Assembly: GCF_039543505.1 (NCBI RefSeq) | Contig: NZ_BAABJW010000004.1 | Coordinates: 310,001-374,000 of the forward strand | From: Litoribaculum gwangyangense | GTDB taxonomy: Bacteria > Bacteroidota > Bacteroidia > Flavobacteriales > Flavobacteriaceae | DNA length: 64,000 nucleotides | Reading direction: 5' to 3' | Part shown: positions 1 through 8,433 of the stretch, piece after piece | How positions within the stretch are numbered: the stretch's first letter is position 1 | Layout: each line of letters starts with the position of its first letter | The notes under the pieces: generated by a model | What the model saw: the letters and a program-made list of their open reading frames with translations, nothing else | Told to the model about the DNA's origin: nothing | Database searches by the model: none | Position numbers and translations under genes: made by a program

Positions 1-55
1 CCATAAATCTCTAAGATAAAGTATAGCCTTTTTGTATTTTTACAGAAAAAAGAAA

Positions 56-964
56 ATGCGTGTTTTAATTACTGGAGCAACAGGATTGATTGGAGGAAAA
101 ATTGTTAAAATTTGCCACCAAAATGGTATAAAAATAAACTACTTAACCACTAGCAAATCTAAAATTAATGATGATGAAAATTATCAAGGGTTTTTTTGGA
201 ATCCAAAATCTGGTGAGATAGATAAAGAATGTTTTAAAAATGTGACTGCCATTATTCATTTGGCAGGAGCATCGGTATCTAAGCGTTGGACCTCCTCATA
301 CAAAAAGGAAATCTTAAATAGCCGTTTGGAAACTACTCAATTGCTGGTAAAAACCTTAAGTGAAATAAATCATTCTGTAACGCAAGTAGTTTCAGCTAGT
401 GCCATAGGAATTTATCAAGATTCATTGACCAACTATTATGATGAAGATTATAAGGTAAAAGATGAGACGTCTTTTCTTACCCATGTTGTAAAAGAATGGG
501 AGCAAGCTGTTGATGCCTTTTCTTCATTAAACATTATGGTTTCAAAAGTTAGAATAGGATTGGTATTATCAAAAAATGGTGGAGCCTTAAAAGAAATGGT
601 TAAACCTATTAAGTTTGGTGTTGGTGCAGCTTTTGGAACTGGTCAACAATGGCAATCATGGATACATATTAATGATTTGGCTAGACAGTTTGTTTATATT
701 TTAAAGCATGATTTGGAAGGTGTGTTTAATGGAGTAGCTCCAAACCCGGTTAGCAATCAAGAATTAACCAAAGCAATTGCAAATATTTTAAACAAACCGT
801 TGTTCCTTCCCAATATCCCCAAGTTTTTTATGAAACTGGTTTTAGGAGAAATGCATACCATTTTATTTGAAAGCCAACGGGTAAGTTCTAAAAAAATTGA
901 GGATAATGGGTTTGAATTTAAATACCATCATCTGCAACCTGCTCTAGAAAATTTATTAAAATAA
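56..964 (+). CDS. TIGR01777-type NAD(P)-dependent epimerase
   Basis: Short-chain dehydrogenase-like protein of the TIGR01777 (YfcH-like) family, 302 residues, the usual family size. The N-terminus MRVLITGATGLIGG carries the Rossmann GxxGxxG loop at G7/G10/G13, and the C-terminal part from about residue 250 resembles the DUF1731 domain of this family. I place the start at the ATG at 56. An in-frame TTG at 32 would add eight residues in front of the first beta strand, which homologues normally lack. The substrate is not known for the family; SulA-like names are only traditional. It stands alone on the plus strand with 267 bp of unassigned AT-rich DNA behind it. Confidence 0.88.
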   Translation: MRVLITGATGLIGGKIVKICHQNGIKINYLTTSKSKINDDENYQGFFWNPKSGEIDKECFKNVTAIIHLAGASVSKRWTSSYKKEILNSRLETTQLLVKTLSEINHSVTQVVSASAIGIYQDSLTNYYDEDYKVKDETSFLTHVVKEWEQAVDAFSSLNIMVSKVRIGLVLSKNGGALKEMVKPIKFGVGAAFGTGQQWQSWIHINDLARQFVYILKHDLEGVFNGVAPNPVSNQELTKAIANILNKPLFLPNIPKFFMKLVLGEMHTILFESQRVSSKKIEDNGFEFKYHHLQPALENLLK

Positions 965-1231
965 CTTTTCAATAACGAAAACCTTAAGAGTTATTTTACA
1001 GTTCCTAACTAAGAGTTTAAAATTTGATTGATTTCCATTAATTAAAACCAAACCAAACCTTGAAAAATTGACACTTAAACTACTTATAATCAGTGAAAAA
1101 ATGTCAGTTTTTTGTTAAAAATTCTTTAAAAGCAAGACATAATATCCTAAAGAAAGATTTGGTATTTTAATTGCATTCATTAGTTTATAAAATTCAAAAA
1201 GAATACATGTTTAACTTAAAATTTTTTAACA

Positions 1232-1708
1232 ATGAGCAATTTAGCAACATTACCGAAAAATGGAAGTTTAGCAAATAAAAATAAAGTCTCAAACTTCCCA
1301 TCATTATCAAGTTGGTTTGACGATTTTTCATTAACCGACTTCCCATCATTATTTGCTACAAATTTTAATACAGGTATTTCACTACCCAAAGTTAATATAA
1401 AAGAGGTGGCCGATGCCTTTATAGTAGAAATGGCAGTACCAGGATTAAAGAAATCTGACTTTAATATCAATTTAGAAAATAATATCTTATCCATTTCTGC
1501 TGAATTGAAGGAAGAAAATGAAAATGTAAACGATAATTACACTCGTAGAGAATTTGGTTACTCATCATTTAAAAGAACCTTCACTTTGCCAGAAACAGTA
1601 AATGATAGTAAAATAAACGCCAAATATACCGATGGTATTTTACATGTGCATCTTCCAAAAAAAGAGGAAGCTAAACAAAAACCACCACGTACCATTAGTA
1701 TTTCATAA
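1232..1708 (+). CDS. Hsp20/alpha-crystallin small heat-shock protein
   Basis: ATP-independent holdase chaperone that binds unfolding proteins in the cytoplasm. It has 158 residues. An alpha-crystallin domain covers about residues 50-146, including the consensus GILHVHLPKKEE near its end, where family members have GVLxVxxPK. The N-terminal arm is rich in Ser, Phe and Asn, and the tail ends ...RTISIS, which supplies the I-x-I motif used for oligomer contacts. The gene is monocistronic, with its own terminator just downstream. A stress-type promoter is expected, but I could not identify one confidently in the 267-bp upstream gap. Confidence 0.93.
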   Translation: MSNLATLPKNGSLANKNKVSNFPSLSSWFDDFSLTDFPSLFATNFNTGISLPKVNIKEVADAFIVEMAVPGLKKSDFNINLENNILSISAELKEENENVNDNYTRREFGYSSFKRTFTLPETVNDSKINAKYTDGILHVHLPKKEEAKQKPPRTISIS

Positions 1709-1737
1709 TTATAAGATTAGGTTCGTTTAGTTACATT

Positions 1738-1770
1738 AAAAAAGCTGCTTTAATAAAGGCAGCTTTTTTT
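1738..1770 (+). terminator. Rho-independent terminator after hsp20
   Basis: An 11-bp A/T-flanked stem AAAAAAGCTGC / GCAGCTTTTTT with a short inner extension and a run of seven T closes the hsp20 transcript. It lies 30 bp after the stop codon. Confidence 0.85.
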
Positions 1771-1821
1771 GTAGGTTACCACCAATGCTAATCAAATTAA
1801 TAAAAAAGCTCTTTTTGTTTC

Positions 1822-1835
1822 ATGACAATTGTCAT
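1822..1835. promoter_or_regulatory. Perfect 14-nt palindrome upstream of tonB
   Basis: ATGACAATTGTCAT is a perfect inverted repeat 51 bp before the tonB-like start codon, in the region expected to hold its promoter. It has the TGA-N6-TCA geometry common to dimeric regulator sites. No regulator can be assigned from the sequence, and it could be chance. Confidence 0.3.
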
Positions 1836-1886
1836 AATTATTTATGGCTTTTTACTATACTTTTAAAGTACTAAATTTTATTTGTC

Positions 1887-2615
1887 ATGAAAACTAAAAA
1901 GAACCCACAATTAGAAATTGGCAGAAATAGCAGTATTTATTTTGCTATTGGACTAAACTTAATGTTGTTGTTATCATGGCGTGCATTGGAATACAAAACT
2001 TATGAGAAGACAGACTATGTCATGGATATTGTTAATGTTGATCAACAACTAGAAGAGGATATACCTTTAATTAATGCCAATACGCCACCGCCACCGCCAC
2101 CACCTGTTGCCATTCAAGAATCTATCCAAATTGTTGAAGATGTGGAGGAAATAGAGGAAACTGTTATCGAAAGTACAGAGACTGGTCAAGATGATGCGAT
2201 AGCAGAGCATGTAGTTAATGTTAGTGATGTTAATGTTGAAGAGGTTGAAGAAGAAGTTGAAGTTGCCTTTGCCATTATTGAAGATGTGCCTGTATATCCT
2301 GGTTGTGAAGGTCTAAGCAAAGAGCAAACCAAAGCTTGTTTTCAAGCTAAGATCCAAGAACATGTGAAAAGGAATTTTGAATATCCTGAATCTGCTTTAC
2401 AACTTGGTATTCAAGGACGTGTATCAGTAGTATTTGTAGTAGACTCTAAAGGTTTTACTACAAATATAAGATCAAGAGGTCCAGATAAGATTTTAGAAAA
2501 AGAAGCAGAACGCATCATTGGCTTGCTACCCAAAATGCAACCTGGAAAGCAACGAGGTAAACCAGTAAAAGTAGCTTATGCAGTTCCTATATTCTTTAAA
2601 TATGCCGAACAATAA
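1887..2615 (+). CDS. Energy transducer TonB family protein
   Basis: Inner-membrane-anchored TonB-like protein, 242 residues, that would couple the proton motive force to TonB-dependent receptors such as the SusC protein in this window. There is one N-terminal membrane segment at about residues 16-33, a short proline run after ANT at about 66-73, a long acidic spacer rich in Glu and Val (about 75-130), and a C-terminal TonB domain from about 145 to the end containing YPESALQLGIQGRVSVVFVV. The C-terminal domain carries a Cys pair (VYPGCEG...KACFQ) typical of Bacteroidetes TonB proteins. No exbB/exbD genes are adjacent, so it is one of several TonB paralogues expected in such genomes. A strong terminator follows. 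Confidence 0.92.
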   Translation: MKTKKNPQLEIGRNSSIYFAIGLNLMLLLSWRALEYKTYEKTDYVMDIVNVDQQLEEDIPLINANTPPPPPPPVAIQESIQIVEDVEEIEETVIESTETGQDDAIAEHVVNVSDVNVEEVEEEVEVAFAIIEDVPVYPGCEGLSKEQTKACFQAKIQEHVKRNFEYPESALQLGIQGRVSVVFVVDSKGFTTNIRSRGPDKILEKEAERIIGLLPKMQPGKQRGKPVKVAYAVPIFFKYAEQ

Positions 2616-2640
2616 TTATTAATGGATATTATTTTAAGCT

Positions 2641-2680
2641 AAGAGGTTGTCTAAAAATATATTTTTAGACAACCTCTTTT
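2641..2680 (+). terminator. Strong terminator after tonB-like gene
   Basis: A perfect 17-bp stem (left arm 2641-2657, loop TATA, right arm 2662-2678) ends in a T tract, 25 bp after the tonB stop. AAGAGGTTGTC pairs with GACAACCTCTT. It insulates the TonB gene from the DUF2141 operon. Confidence 0.9.
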
Positions 2681-2819
2681 GTTTTCAAAAATAATATTGA
2701 CGTCATCCTTTCTTTATAAACCAACATTTCAGCCTGAAAAAACAACAATTCGGTTATTCGCTTTTTCAAAAACGATCTTCGTAATTGATATTTGTATGGT
2801 AATTAAAAAATAAAACATC

Positions 2820-3245
2820 ATGCAAAATCTACCTAAAATCATTTGTCTATTATTAATTAACCTCTCTTTTTCATTTGCTCAAGAAAATAAAAATCAAAAT
2901 GTAACTGTAAATGTTTCCAACTTAAATAGTAATGATGGCAAAGTTTTTATCGCTATTTATGATTCCAAAGACAGCTTTTTAAACAAAGGATTTAAATCAT
3001 ATGTTACTAAAATTGAAAATTACTCTTGTAGTTTAACTTTTGAAAATATACCAAGTGGCAATTATGCTATTTCATTATATCATGATGAAAATGATAATAA
3101 TAAAATGGATAGTAATTTTATGGGAATTCCTAAAGAAGATTATGGGTGTTCAAATAACGCTAAAGGTTTTATGGGACCACCAAAATGGGAAGACGCCAAA
3201 TTTGAGATAAACAACAAACCAGTTATTCAAAATATTCAACTTTAA
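2820..3245 (+). CDS. DUF2141 secreted protein
   Basis: Predicted exported protein of 141 residues with an N-terminal signal peptide (about 1-20, ending SFA-QE). The rest is a DUF2141 domain with its hallmark stretch: HDENDNN, then MDSNFMGIPKEDYGCSNNA. The function of the family is unknown; the fold is thought to be a small beta sandwich. It is the first gene of a closely spaced set (12-bp gap to the TPR gene, then the histidine kinase), so it may belong to the same transcript as the two-component system. Confidence 0.85.
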   Translation: MQNLPKIICLLLINLSFSFAQENKNQNVTVNVSNLNSNDGKVFIAIYDSKDSFLNKGFKSYVTKIENYSCSLTFENIPSGNYAISLYHDENDNNKMDSNFMGIPKEDYGCSNNAKGFMGPPKWEDAKFEINNKPVIQNIQL

Positions 3246-3257
3246 AATCAAATAAAA

Positions 3258-3881
3258 ATGAAACATTTAATCATCATTACAACACTATTAGTTTCTGTAT
3301 TAACAAATGCACAAACAAACTACGAAAAAGGGATGCAGAAAGCATTCGAATTATGGGGAAGTAACAACCCAACTGAGGCATCAAATATGTTTGAACGTAT
3401 TGCAAATGCAGAACCAGATAATTGGTTACCCGCTTATTATGCAGCACAAATAAACATCATGAATAGTTTTGGCGAAAAAGATGAAGAAAAATTGAGTGCT
3501 AAGCTTAAAAAAGCTCAGGATTTAATTAATGATGCTACAGCTATTTCAAAAGATAATCCAGAAATTATGGTGCTTCAAGCACTTTTACATACCGCTTGGG
3601 TAGCTTATGATGGGGCAACTTACGGTATGACATTGTCTGGAAAAGTAGTTGAACTATATACTAAGGCTGCTCAAATTGCGCCCAACAACCCAAGAGTAGT
3701 GTATTGTAAAGCCGAGTGGGATATGGGAGGTGCTCGCTATTTCGGACAGGATACAACACCGTTTTGCAAAGATATGGAACGTGCCATTGAACTTTTTGCT
3801 AACTTTAAACCAGAAACACCATTTCACCCAAATTGGGGTAAAGAACGTGCTGTTCAAGTTTTAGAATCTTGCAGAAAATAA
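3258..3881 (+). CDS. Secreted tetratricopeptide-like protein
   Basis: 207 residues with a signal peptide (about 1-18, ending TNA-QT). Helical-repeat content is visible in the mature part: an N-terminal pair GMQKAFELWGSNNPTEA / MFERIANAEPDNWLPAYYAA, and a later one around KVVELYTKAAQIAPNNPRVV. These fit the TPR pattern with Pro at the end of helix B. It is probably periplasmic. It lies between the DUF2141 gene and the histidine kinase gene with short gaps (12 and 24 bp), so it could be an accessory of that sensor system, but this is inferred from position only. Confidence 0.75.
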   Translation: MKHLIIITTLLVSVLTNAQTNYEKGMQKAFELWGSNNPTEASNMFERIANAEPDNWLPAYYAAQINIMNSFGEKDEEKLSAKLKKAQDLINDATAISKDNPEIMVLQALLHTAWVAYDGATYGMTLSGKVVELYTKAAQIAPNNPRVVYCKAEWDMGGARYFGQDTTPFCKDMERAIELFANFKPETPFHPNWGKERAVQVLESCRK

Positions 3882-3905
3882 AGATTGTTAAATTAAAGGT
3901 AAGTT

Positions 3906-5249
3906 ATGACAAAATTGGTTAAAAATATCTTCATTACTTTTATTATAGGATGTATTGTGTTTATTGTTGGGCACTTAATGTCTGATGGTTTTCAATTTGA
4001 TAGTGTTAATGAGGCATTAATCGATTTCGCATTTTACCAATTGTATTCTTTTGTTCTGGGGTATTCAAACATGTATTTTTTTGATTACATGGAACGCCGA
4101 AACTGGAAAAAAAATGATACCATAAAGCGCATTATTGTTGGCATTATAGGTACTACCATTATTACCTTAATTGGTTTGTTTTTCCTAAGAGCATTCTCTT
4201 CATTTGTTTTTACTGATAGGACTTTTTATGAATTTATAGCAAACGAAAAATTTCAGTATTATAAATTTGGATTGTGGATTACCTTAACCATAGTAAGTGT
4301 TTTTCACGTTATTTATTTTTACAATAGATATCAGCAGAACAGAATTAAAGAGCAAAAGGTAATTGCTGGTACAGCGAGCGCCAAGTTTGATGCTTTAAAA
4401 AATCAATTAGACCCACATTTTTTATTTAATAGTTTAAATGTTTTAACAAGTTTAATAGAAGAAAACCCTAAAAGTGCACAAAAGTTTACTACCTCCTTAT
4501 CAAAAGTATACCGTTACGTATTGGAACAAAAAAACAAAGAATTAGTTACGGTTGATGAAGAGTTGGAATTTGCACAAACTTACATGACTTTACTCAAAAT
4601 GAGGTTTGAAGACAGCATTGTTTTTAATATGCCAGAAAGAGCATTAAACCCTGAGAGCAAAGTAGTACCATTATCATTACAATTATTATTGGAAAATGCC
4701 GTAAAGCATAATATGGTGACTAGCACTAAACCATTACATATTAAAATTTATGAAACTCCAGATAGCTTGGTAGTTGAAAACAATTTACAACCCAAACAAA
4801 TAGTGAAAAAAAGCAGTGGAGTGGGATTAAGTAATATTATGCAACGATACGATTTATTAACAAATAAAAAAGTAATAATTACAAAGGAAACAAACAGGTT
4901 TGCAGTAGCCATACCTATACTTACAAAACAAATATCAGTTATGAGACCCATTGAATCAAAATCGAAATTTAATGATAGTTACATGCGTGCACGTAATTAT
5001 GTAGACGAACTAAAAGGTTTTTATTATAGCCTAGTATCCTATTTTTTAGTAATTCCCTTTCTCATCTTTATTAATTACAAAACATCCTGGAGTTTTCAAT
5101 GGTTTTGGTTTCCAATGTTTGGTTGGGCTTTAGGTTTAGCTATACAAGCCTTCAGGATTTTTGTAAATAATGGTGTTTTTGGAAGAGATTGGGAAAAGCG
5201 CAAAATAGAACAGTTTATGCGCGAGGAAGAGAAAAATCGTTGGAATTAA
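3906..5249 (+). CDS. LytS-type sensor histidine kinase with C-terminal 2TM domain
   Basis: Inner-membrane histidine kinase, 447 residues. Four hydrophobic segments cover about residues 5-145. They are followed by a His_kinase (PF06580) domain with the phospho-accepting His171 in DPHFLFNSLN, an N-box LLLENAVKHN and a G-box SGVGLSN near residue 300. After the kinase core, residues 357-447 form a second membrane domain (2TM, PF13239) starting MRARNYVDELKGFYYSLVSY and ending in the family signature GRDWEKRKIEQFM. The 2TM extension behind the ATPase domain is unusual and is repeated as a free-standing protein in the next gene. The cognate regulator is encoded at 5649-6404. The stimulus is unknown. 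Confidence 0.9.
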   Translation: MTKLVKNIFITFIIGCIVFIVGHLMSDGFQFDSVNEALIDFAFYQLYSFVLGYSNMYFFDYMERRNWKKNDTIKRIIVGIIGTTIITLIGLFFLRAFSSFVFTDRTFYEFIANEKFQYYKFGLWITLTIVSVFHVIYFYNRYQQNRIKEQKVIAGTASAKFDALKNQLDPHFLFNSLNVLTSLIEENPKSAQKFTTSLSKVYRYVLEQKNKELVTVDEELEFAQTYMTLLKMRFEDSIVFNMPERALNPESKVVPLSLQLLLENAVKHNMVTSTKPLHIKIYETPDSLVVENNLQPKQIVKKSSGVGLSNIMQRYDLLTNKKVIITKETNRFAVAIPILTKQISVMRPIESKSKFNDSYMRARNYVDELKGFYYSLVSYFLVIPFLIFINYKTSWSFQWFWFPMFGWALGLAIQAFRIFVNNGVFGRDWEKRKIEQFMREEEKNRWN

Positions 5250-5261
5250 TAACTTAAAATT

Positions 5262-5609
5262 ATGGAAAATTATAACATAAAACCCTATAACGATGAGACT
5301 TCTGAAGAACGATACAGAAGAGAGGAGGCGTATTTAAGAGCCAAAGAAAAAGTAAAAAAAATAATAGGTTTTTATTGGCACTTAGCCTCATACATAATAG
5401 TAAATATATTTATCATTATTTTAATTGTAAGTAATGGTGGCAAGCTATTTAGTTTCGGCACATTTGCAACACCTCTTTTTTGGGGCATAGGTTTATTTTT
5501 TCACTTTATGGGAGTATTTGGTCCAGATTTTCTGTTCGGAAAAAACTGGGAGGAGCGTAAGATAAAAGAGTATATGGATAAAGAACAAAACAGCCACAAA
5601 TACGAATAA
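5262..5609 (+). CDS. 2TM domain protein
   Basis: A 115-residue membrane protein that is essentially one 2TM domain: AYLRAKEKVKKIIGFYWHLASY, two hydrophobic segments at about 45-63 and 71-92, and the closing signature GKNWEERKIKEYMDKE. It is clearly paralogous to the last 90 residues of the upstream kinase (GRDWEKRKIEQFMREEE). It starts 12 bp after the kinase stop and lies directly before the LytTR regulator, so it is probably a membrane partner of the sensor. The molecular role of the domain is unknown. Confidence 0.85.
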   Translation: MENYNIKPYNDETSEERYRREEAYLRAKEKVKKIIGFYWHLASYIIVNIFIIILIVSNGGKLFSFGTFATPLFWGIGLFFHFMGVFGPDFLFGKNWEERKIKEYMDKEQNSHKYE

Positions 5610-5648
5610 ATATCAATTAATAAAATTTATAATAAAAATTGATACACA

Positions 5649-6404
5649 ATGAATATTATCATAATAGAAGATGAAAAACCATCGGCACGCAGGTTACAGC
5701 GCATGCTTGAAAATTTAGATTTAAGTACCGAGGTAATGTTGCACTCAGTTGAAGAATCCATCAATTGGTTTCAAATCAATAATCATCCAGATTTGATTTT
5801 TTTGGATATCCAATTAAGTGATGGTTTATCCTTTGAAATTTTTGAAACTTTAGAAATAAAATCAGCCATCATATTCACTACCGCTTATGATGAGTATGCG
5901 CTTCAAGCCTTTAAATTGAATAGTATTGATTATTTATTAAAACCCATTGATGAAGATGATTTGGCGAAAGCCGTAAAAAAATATCAAGAACGTATACCGC
6001 AAAAACAAGCTGTGACTTTAGATTTTAACGATATTAAAAAACTGCTTGTAAACCCTATTGATCGCGATTATAAAAAACGCTTTTCGGTAAAAGTAGGTCA
6101 ACATTTAAAGCTTATTTCTATTGATGATATAGAATGTTTTTACAGTGAGAACAAAGGTACTTATTTGCATACCAATGAAGGTAGAAATTATCTTTTGGAC
6201 ACTACTTTAGAACTATTGGAAAACGAGCTAGACCCTCAAACTTTTTTCCGAATAAATCGTAAATTCTTTGTGAATATTAATGCTATAAAGGACATGGTGA
6301 GTTACACCAACTCACGCTTGCAAATAAAACTCAATTCTTATAAAGATGATGATGTTATTGTTGCTCGTGAGCGGGTAAAGGATTTTAAAGCGTGGTTGGA
6401 ATAA
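5649..6404 (+). CDS. LytTR family response regulator
   Basis: Cytoplasmic response regulator, 251 residues. The receiver domain (1-115) has the acidic pair E7/D8, phospho-acceptor Asp53 in LIFLDIQL, Thr78 and Lys98 in LLKPID. A linker leads to a C-terminal LytTR DNA-binding domain (about 145-250) with FSVKVGQHLKLISIDDIECF, then FFRINRKFFVNINAI. It is partnered with the LytS-type kinase two genes upstream. LytTR proteins bind tandem direct repeats upstream of targets; I did not find an obvious target in the window. Confidence 0.94.
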   Translation: MNIIIIEDEKPSARRLQRMLENLDLSTEVMLHSVEESINWFQINNHPDLIFLDIQLSDGLSFEIFETLEIKSAIIFTTAYDEYALQAFKLNSIDYLLKPIDEDDLAKAVKKYQERIPQKQAVTLDFNDIKKLLVNPIDRDYKKRFSVKVGQHLKLISIDDIECFYSENKGTYLHTNEGRNYLLDTTLELLENELDPQTFFRINRKFFVNINAIKDMVSYTNSRLQIKLNSYKDDDVIVARERVKDFKAWLE

Positions 6405-6503
6405 TTATTAATTATCAGTATTTCAAATAATTAAAAATTTAAGATTTTACCTTTACATAGGTATTTAATACTAACCCATTTTCATTATCTAAAAAATTAA
6501 TCT

Positions 6504-7268
6504 TTAATAAGTGTTTATTTCTTTTTCCAATAAACTTTCGAGATTTATCAAGTTTTTTTCTACAACTTTATAACTATCACGAAGCAAAGTGTTATATATA
6601 TAATAAAGATTATCAATTTCATTTTCCCAAAGTATCATAGATAAAATCTGCCGATTATCAATTTGATCTAGCTGACTATTCCCCAATTTCTTCCAATGTG
6701 AAAATTTGTTGTCAATTTCCCTTAAAGATGTATTGTTGTATAAGAAAGGAATTAAATTATTGTTTGTGTCATGTTCAATATTATTTTCCCGGAATTTAAC
6801 CGTTTCCATTATAGTTGGAATACTATAAATAAGATTTTTTAAACTATCGTTTTCGAAACTGGCAACTTCACCGGTAGACAAGGCCTCTTTTAGGACAGCG
6901 GTACTAAAATTATAGGTTGGTGTACTCAATAAATCAAAAACTAAACTATCAACTAATCTTGGATTCACATCCGAATAGTCATTTCCAATTAGTTGTAACA
7001 TATGAAATGCGGAGCTTATAAGTTTTTCAGTAGAAGTTATTTCTTTTTCCAGTTCTACCAAGTTCTTTTTTGTTTCTACAAGAAGCCTCTTACTTAATTG
7101 TAAATTATTTTTTTGTTGGGTCTTAGCGTTATTCCAGTTATTAATCTGAAGGGCAATCAAAATCCCAATAACCACGAGTATGATTTCTCCAATAGCATAT
7201 TTAAAATATTTGGTAGTTATTCCTTCGGAAACTAGATTTTGGCGAATTTTTCTAAAGAATTTTAACAT
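6504..7268 (-). CDS. DUF6090 family membrane protein
   Basis: 254-residue protein with the characteristic DUF6090 N-terminus: a basic amphipathic start MLKFFRKIRQNLVSEG, then KYFKYAIGEIILVVIGILIA forming one membrane anchor, then LQINNWNN. The rest is predicted helical with coiled-coil character (KNNLQLSKRLLVETKKNLVELEKEI) and presumably faces the periplasm. The family is common, often in many copies, in flavobacteria and has no known function. It is convergent with the LytTR gene and co-oriented with the LpxD-like gene upstream of it. Confidence 0.8.
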   Translation of the reverse strand: MLKFFRKIRQNLVSEGITTKYFKYAIGEIILVVIGILIALQINNWNNAKTQQKNNLQLSKRLLVETKKNLVELEKEITSTEKLISSAFHMLQLIGNDYSDVNPRLVDSLVFDLLSTPTYNFSTAVLKEALSTGEVASFENDSLKNLIYSIPTIMETVKFRENNIEHDTNNNLIPFLYNNTSLREIDNKFSHWKKLGNSQLDQIDNRQILSMILWENEIDNLYYIYNTLLRDSYKVVEKNLINLESLLEKEINTY

Positions 7269-7380
7269 GAATATTTATTAGTTTTTATAAAGTAAAGTAT
7301 TATGAGATTTAGTATTGGTTTGGAGTTTTGATATTTCTATTATCTGTAGTTCAAATTATATGAATGATTTTAAAAAACAT

Positions 7381-8373
7381 TTACTGTTTAGCCAACTTTC
7401 GCATCATCACCCATTGTTTCAGCATGTCCCGGGCATCTTGCGCAGGATAACCCAATACCGTTTCGCCGGCTTTTACATCATTCATAACACCAGATCCAGC
7501 ACCAACCGTGGCACCCGAATGTATGGTAGTATGGTCTTTTATAGAGGCACTTCCGCCTATAATAACGCCGTCACCTAGGGTTACTGAACCAGCAAGACCG
7601 CTATGTCCTGCCATGATGCAATAGCGTCCCATAACACTGTTATGTGCTATTTGCACGAGGTTATCAATTTTACAGCCATCGCCAATTATTGTTGAACTAA
7701 ACTTAGCCCTGTCTACACAAGAGTTGGCACCTATTTCAACAGAATGCCCAATAATAACGTTTCCTATTTGGGGTATTTTAACCAATCCGCGTCCATCATC
7801 ACTTGGGCGGTATCCAAAACCATCGGCTCCAATACTAACATTGACATGAAAAATACAATGGCTACCAATAATACAACGCTCGCGAATAACAGTTCCAGAC
7901 CAAACTGTGGTATGGTTACCAATAGTAGTTTCATCAAACACGCAAACATTAGGATAAAGTATCACGTCATCACCCAGCTCAACATTTTTACCAATATAGC
8001 AGTGAGCACCAATTTTACAGCCTTTACCAATAATAGCTGTTTTATGAATGACTGCTGTTGGGTGAATATCAGTTTCAAAAATGGGTGGTGATTGGTTAAA
8101 AAGTTCTAAAACCTTAGCCATAGCTAAATCGGCATTTTTTACTTTAATGATGGCGCGATTATCAAAGGCCTCAACGGTTATGTTATCGTTCACAATCGCC
8201 GCACAGGCTTTTGAATCAGTCCAATATTTCACATATTTTGTGCTACCTATAAATGAGATATGATTGCTTTTAGCTTTTTGCAGCTCTTCAGGCCCGTCAA
8301 TTTTTTGAGTAGTATTTCCAATTAATTCGCCTTTTAAAACATGGTTAATGTCTTGTATGGTGTAAGATGCCAT
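7381..8373 (-). CDS. lpxD: UDP-3-O-acylglucosamine N-acyltransferase (LpxD-like)
   Basis: Lipid A pathway acyltransferase, 330 residues, the normal LpxD length. The N-terminal uridine-binding domain (about 1-98) is followed by a left-handed beta helix of hexapeptide repeats (about 100-290) with many I-G-x-x-x-x turns, and a C-terminal helix ending MLKQWVMMRKLAKQ. The expected catalytic His is in VQIAHNSVMG. It would transfer a 3-hydroxyacyl chain from ACP to UDP-3-O-acylglucosamine. It stands apart from other lpx genes. Flavobacteria often carry a second LpxD-like paralogue, so this may be either the main enzyme or that paralogue. Confidence 0.85.
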   Translation of the reverse strand: MASYTIQDINHVLKGELIGNTTQKIDGPEELQKAKSNHISFIGSTKYVKYWTDSKACAAIVNDNITVEAFDNRAIIKVKNADLAMAKVLELFNQSPPIFETDIHPTAVIHKTAIIGKGCKIGAHCYIGKNVELGDDVILYPNVCVFDETTIGNHTTVWSGTVIRERCIIGSHCIFHVNVSIGADGFGYRPSDDGRGLVKIPQIGNVIIGHSVEIGANSCVDRAKFSSTIIGDGCKIDNLVQIAHNSVMGRYCIMAGHSGLAGSVTLGDGVIIGGSASIKDHTTIHSGATVGAGSGVMNDVKAGETVLGYPAQDARDMLKQWVMMRKLAKQ

Positions 8374-8433
8374 TGTATTTTATTTAGGTTAGGAAACGTA
8401 AATCTACTCGAAAAAAAACAGAAAACGGGTTTT

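Noticed and set aside
1216..1494. Minus-strand ORF of 92 codons opposite hsp20
   Set aside because: It is antisense to a clear alpha-crystallin gene and has no recognisable domain; a frame shadow.
2690..2760. GTCATCC...TTTCAGCCTGAA stretch upstream of the DUF2141 gene, resembling the repeat in the trpD-trpC gap
   Set aside because: It lacks the paired arms and the second hairpin; too degenerate to call a repeat.
7744..8091. Plus-strand ORF of 115 codons, Asn/Thr-rich, opposite lpxD
   Set aside because: The composition is the mirror of the hexapeptide repeat codons of lpxD; not a gene.
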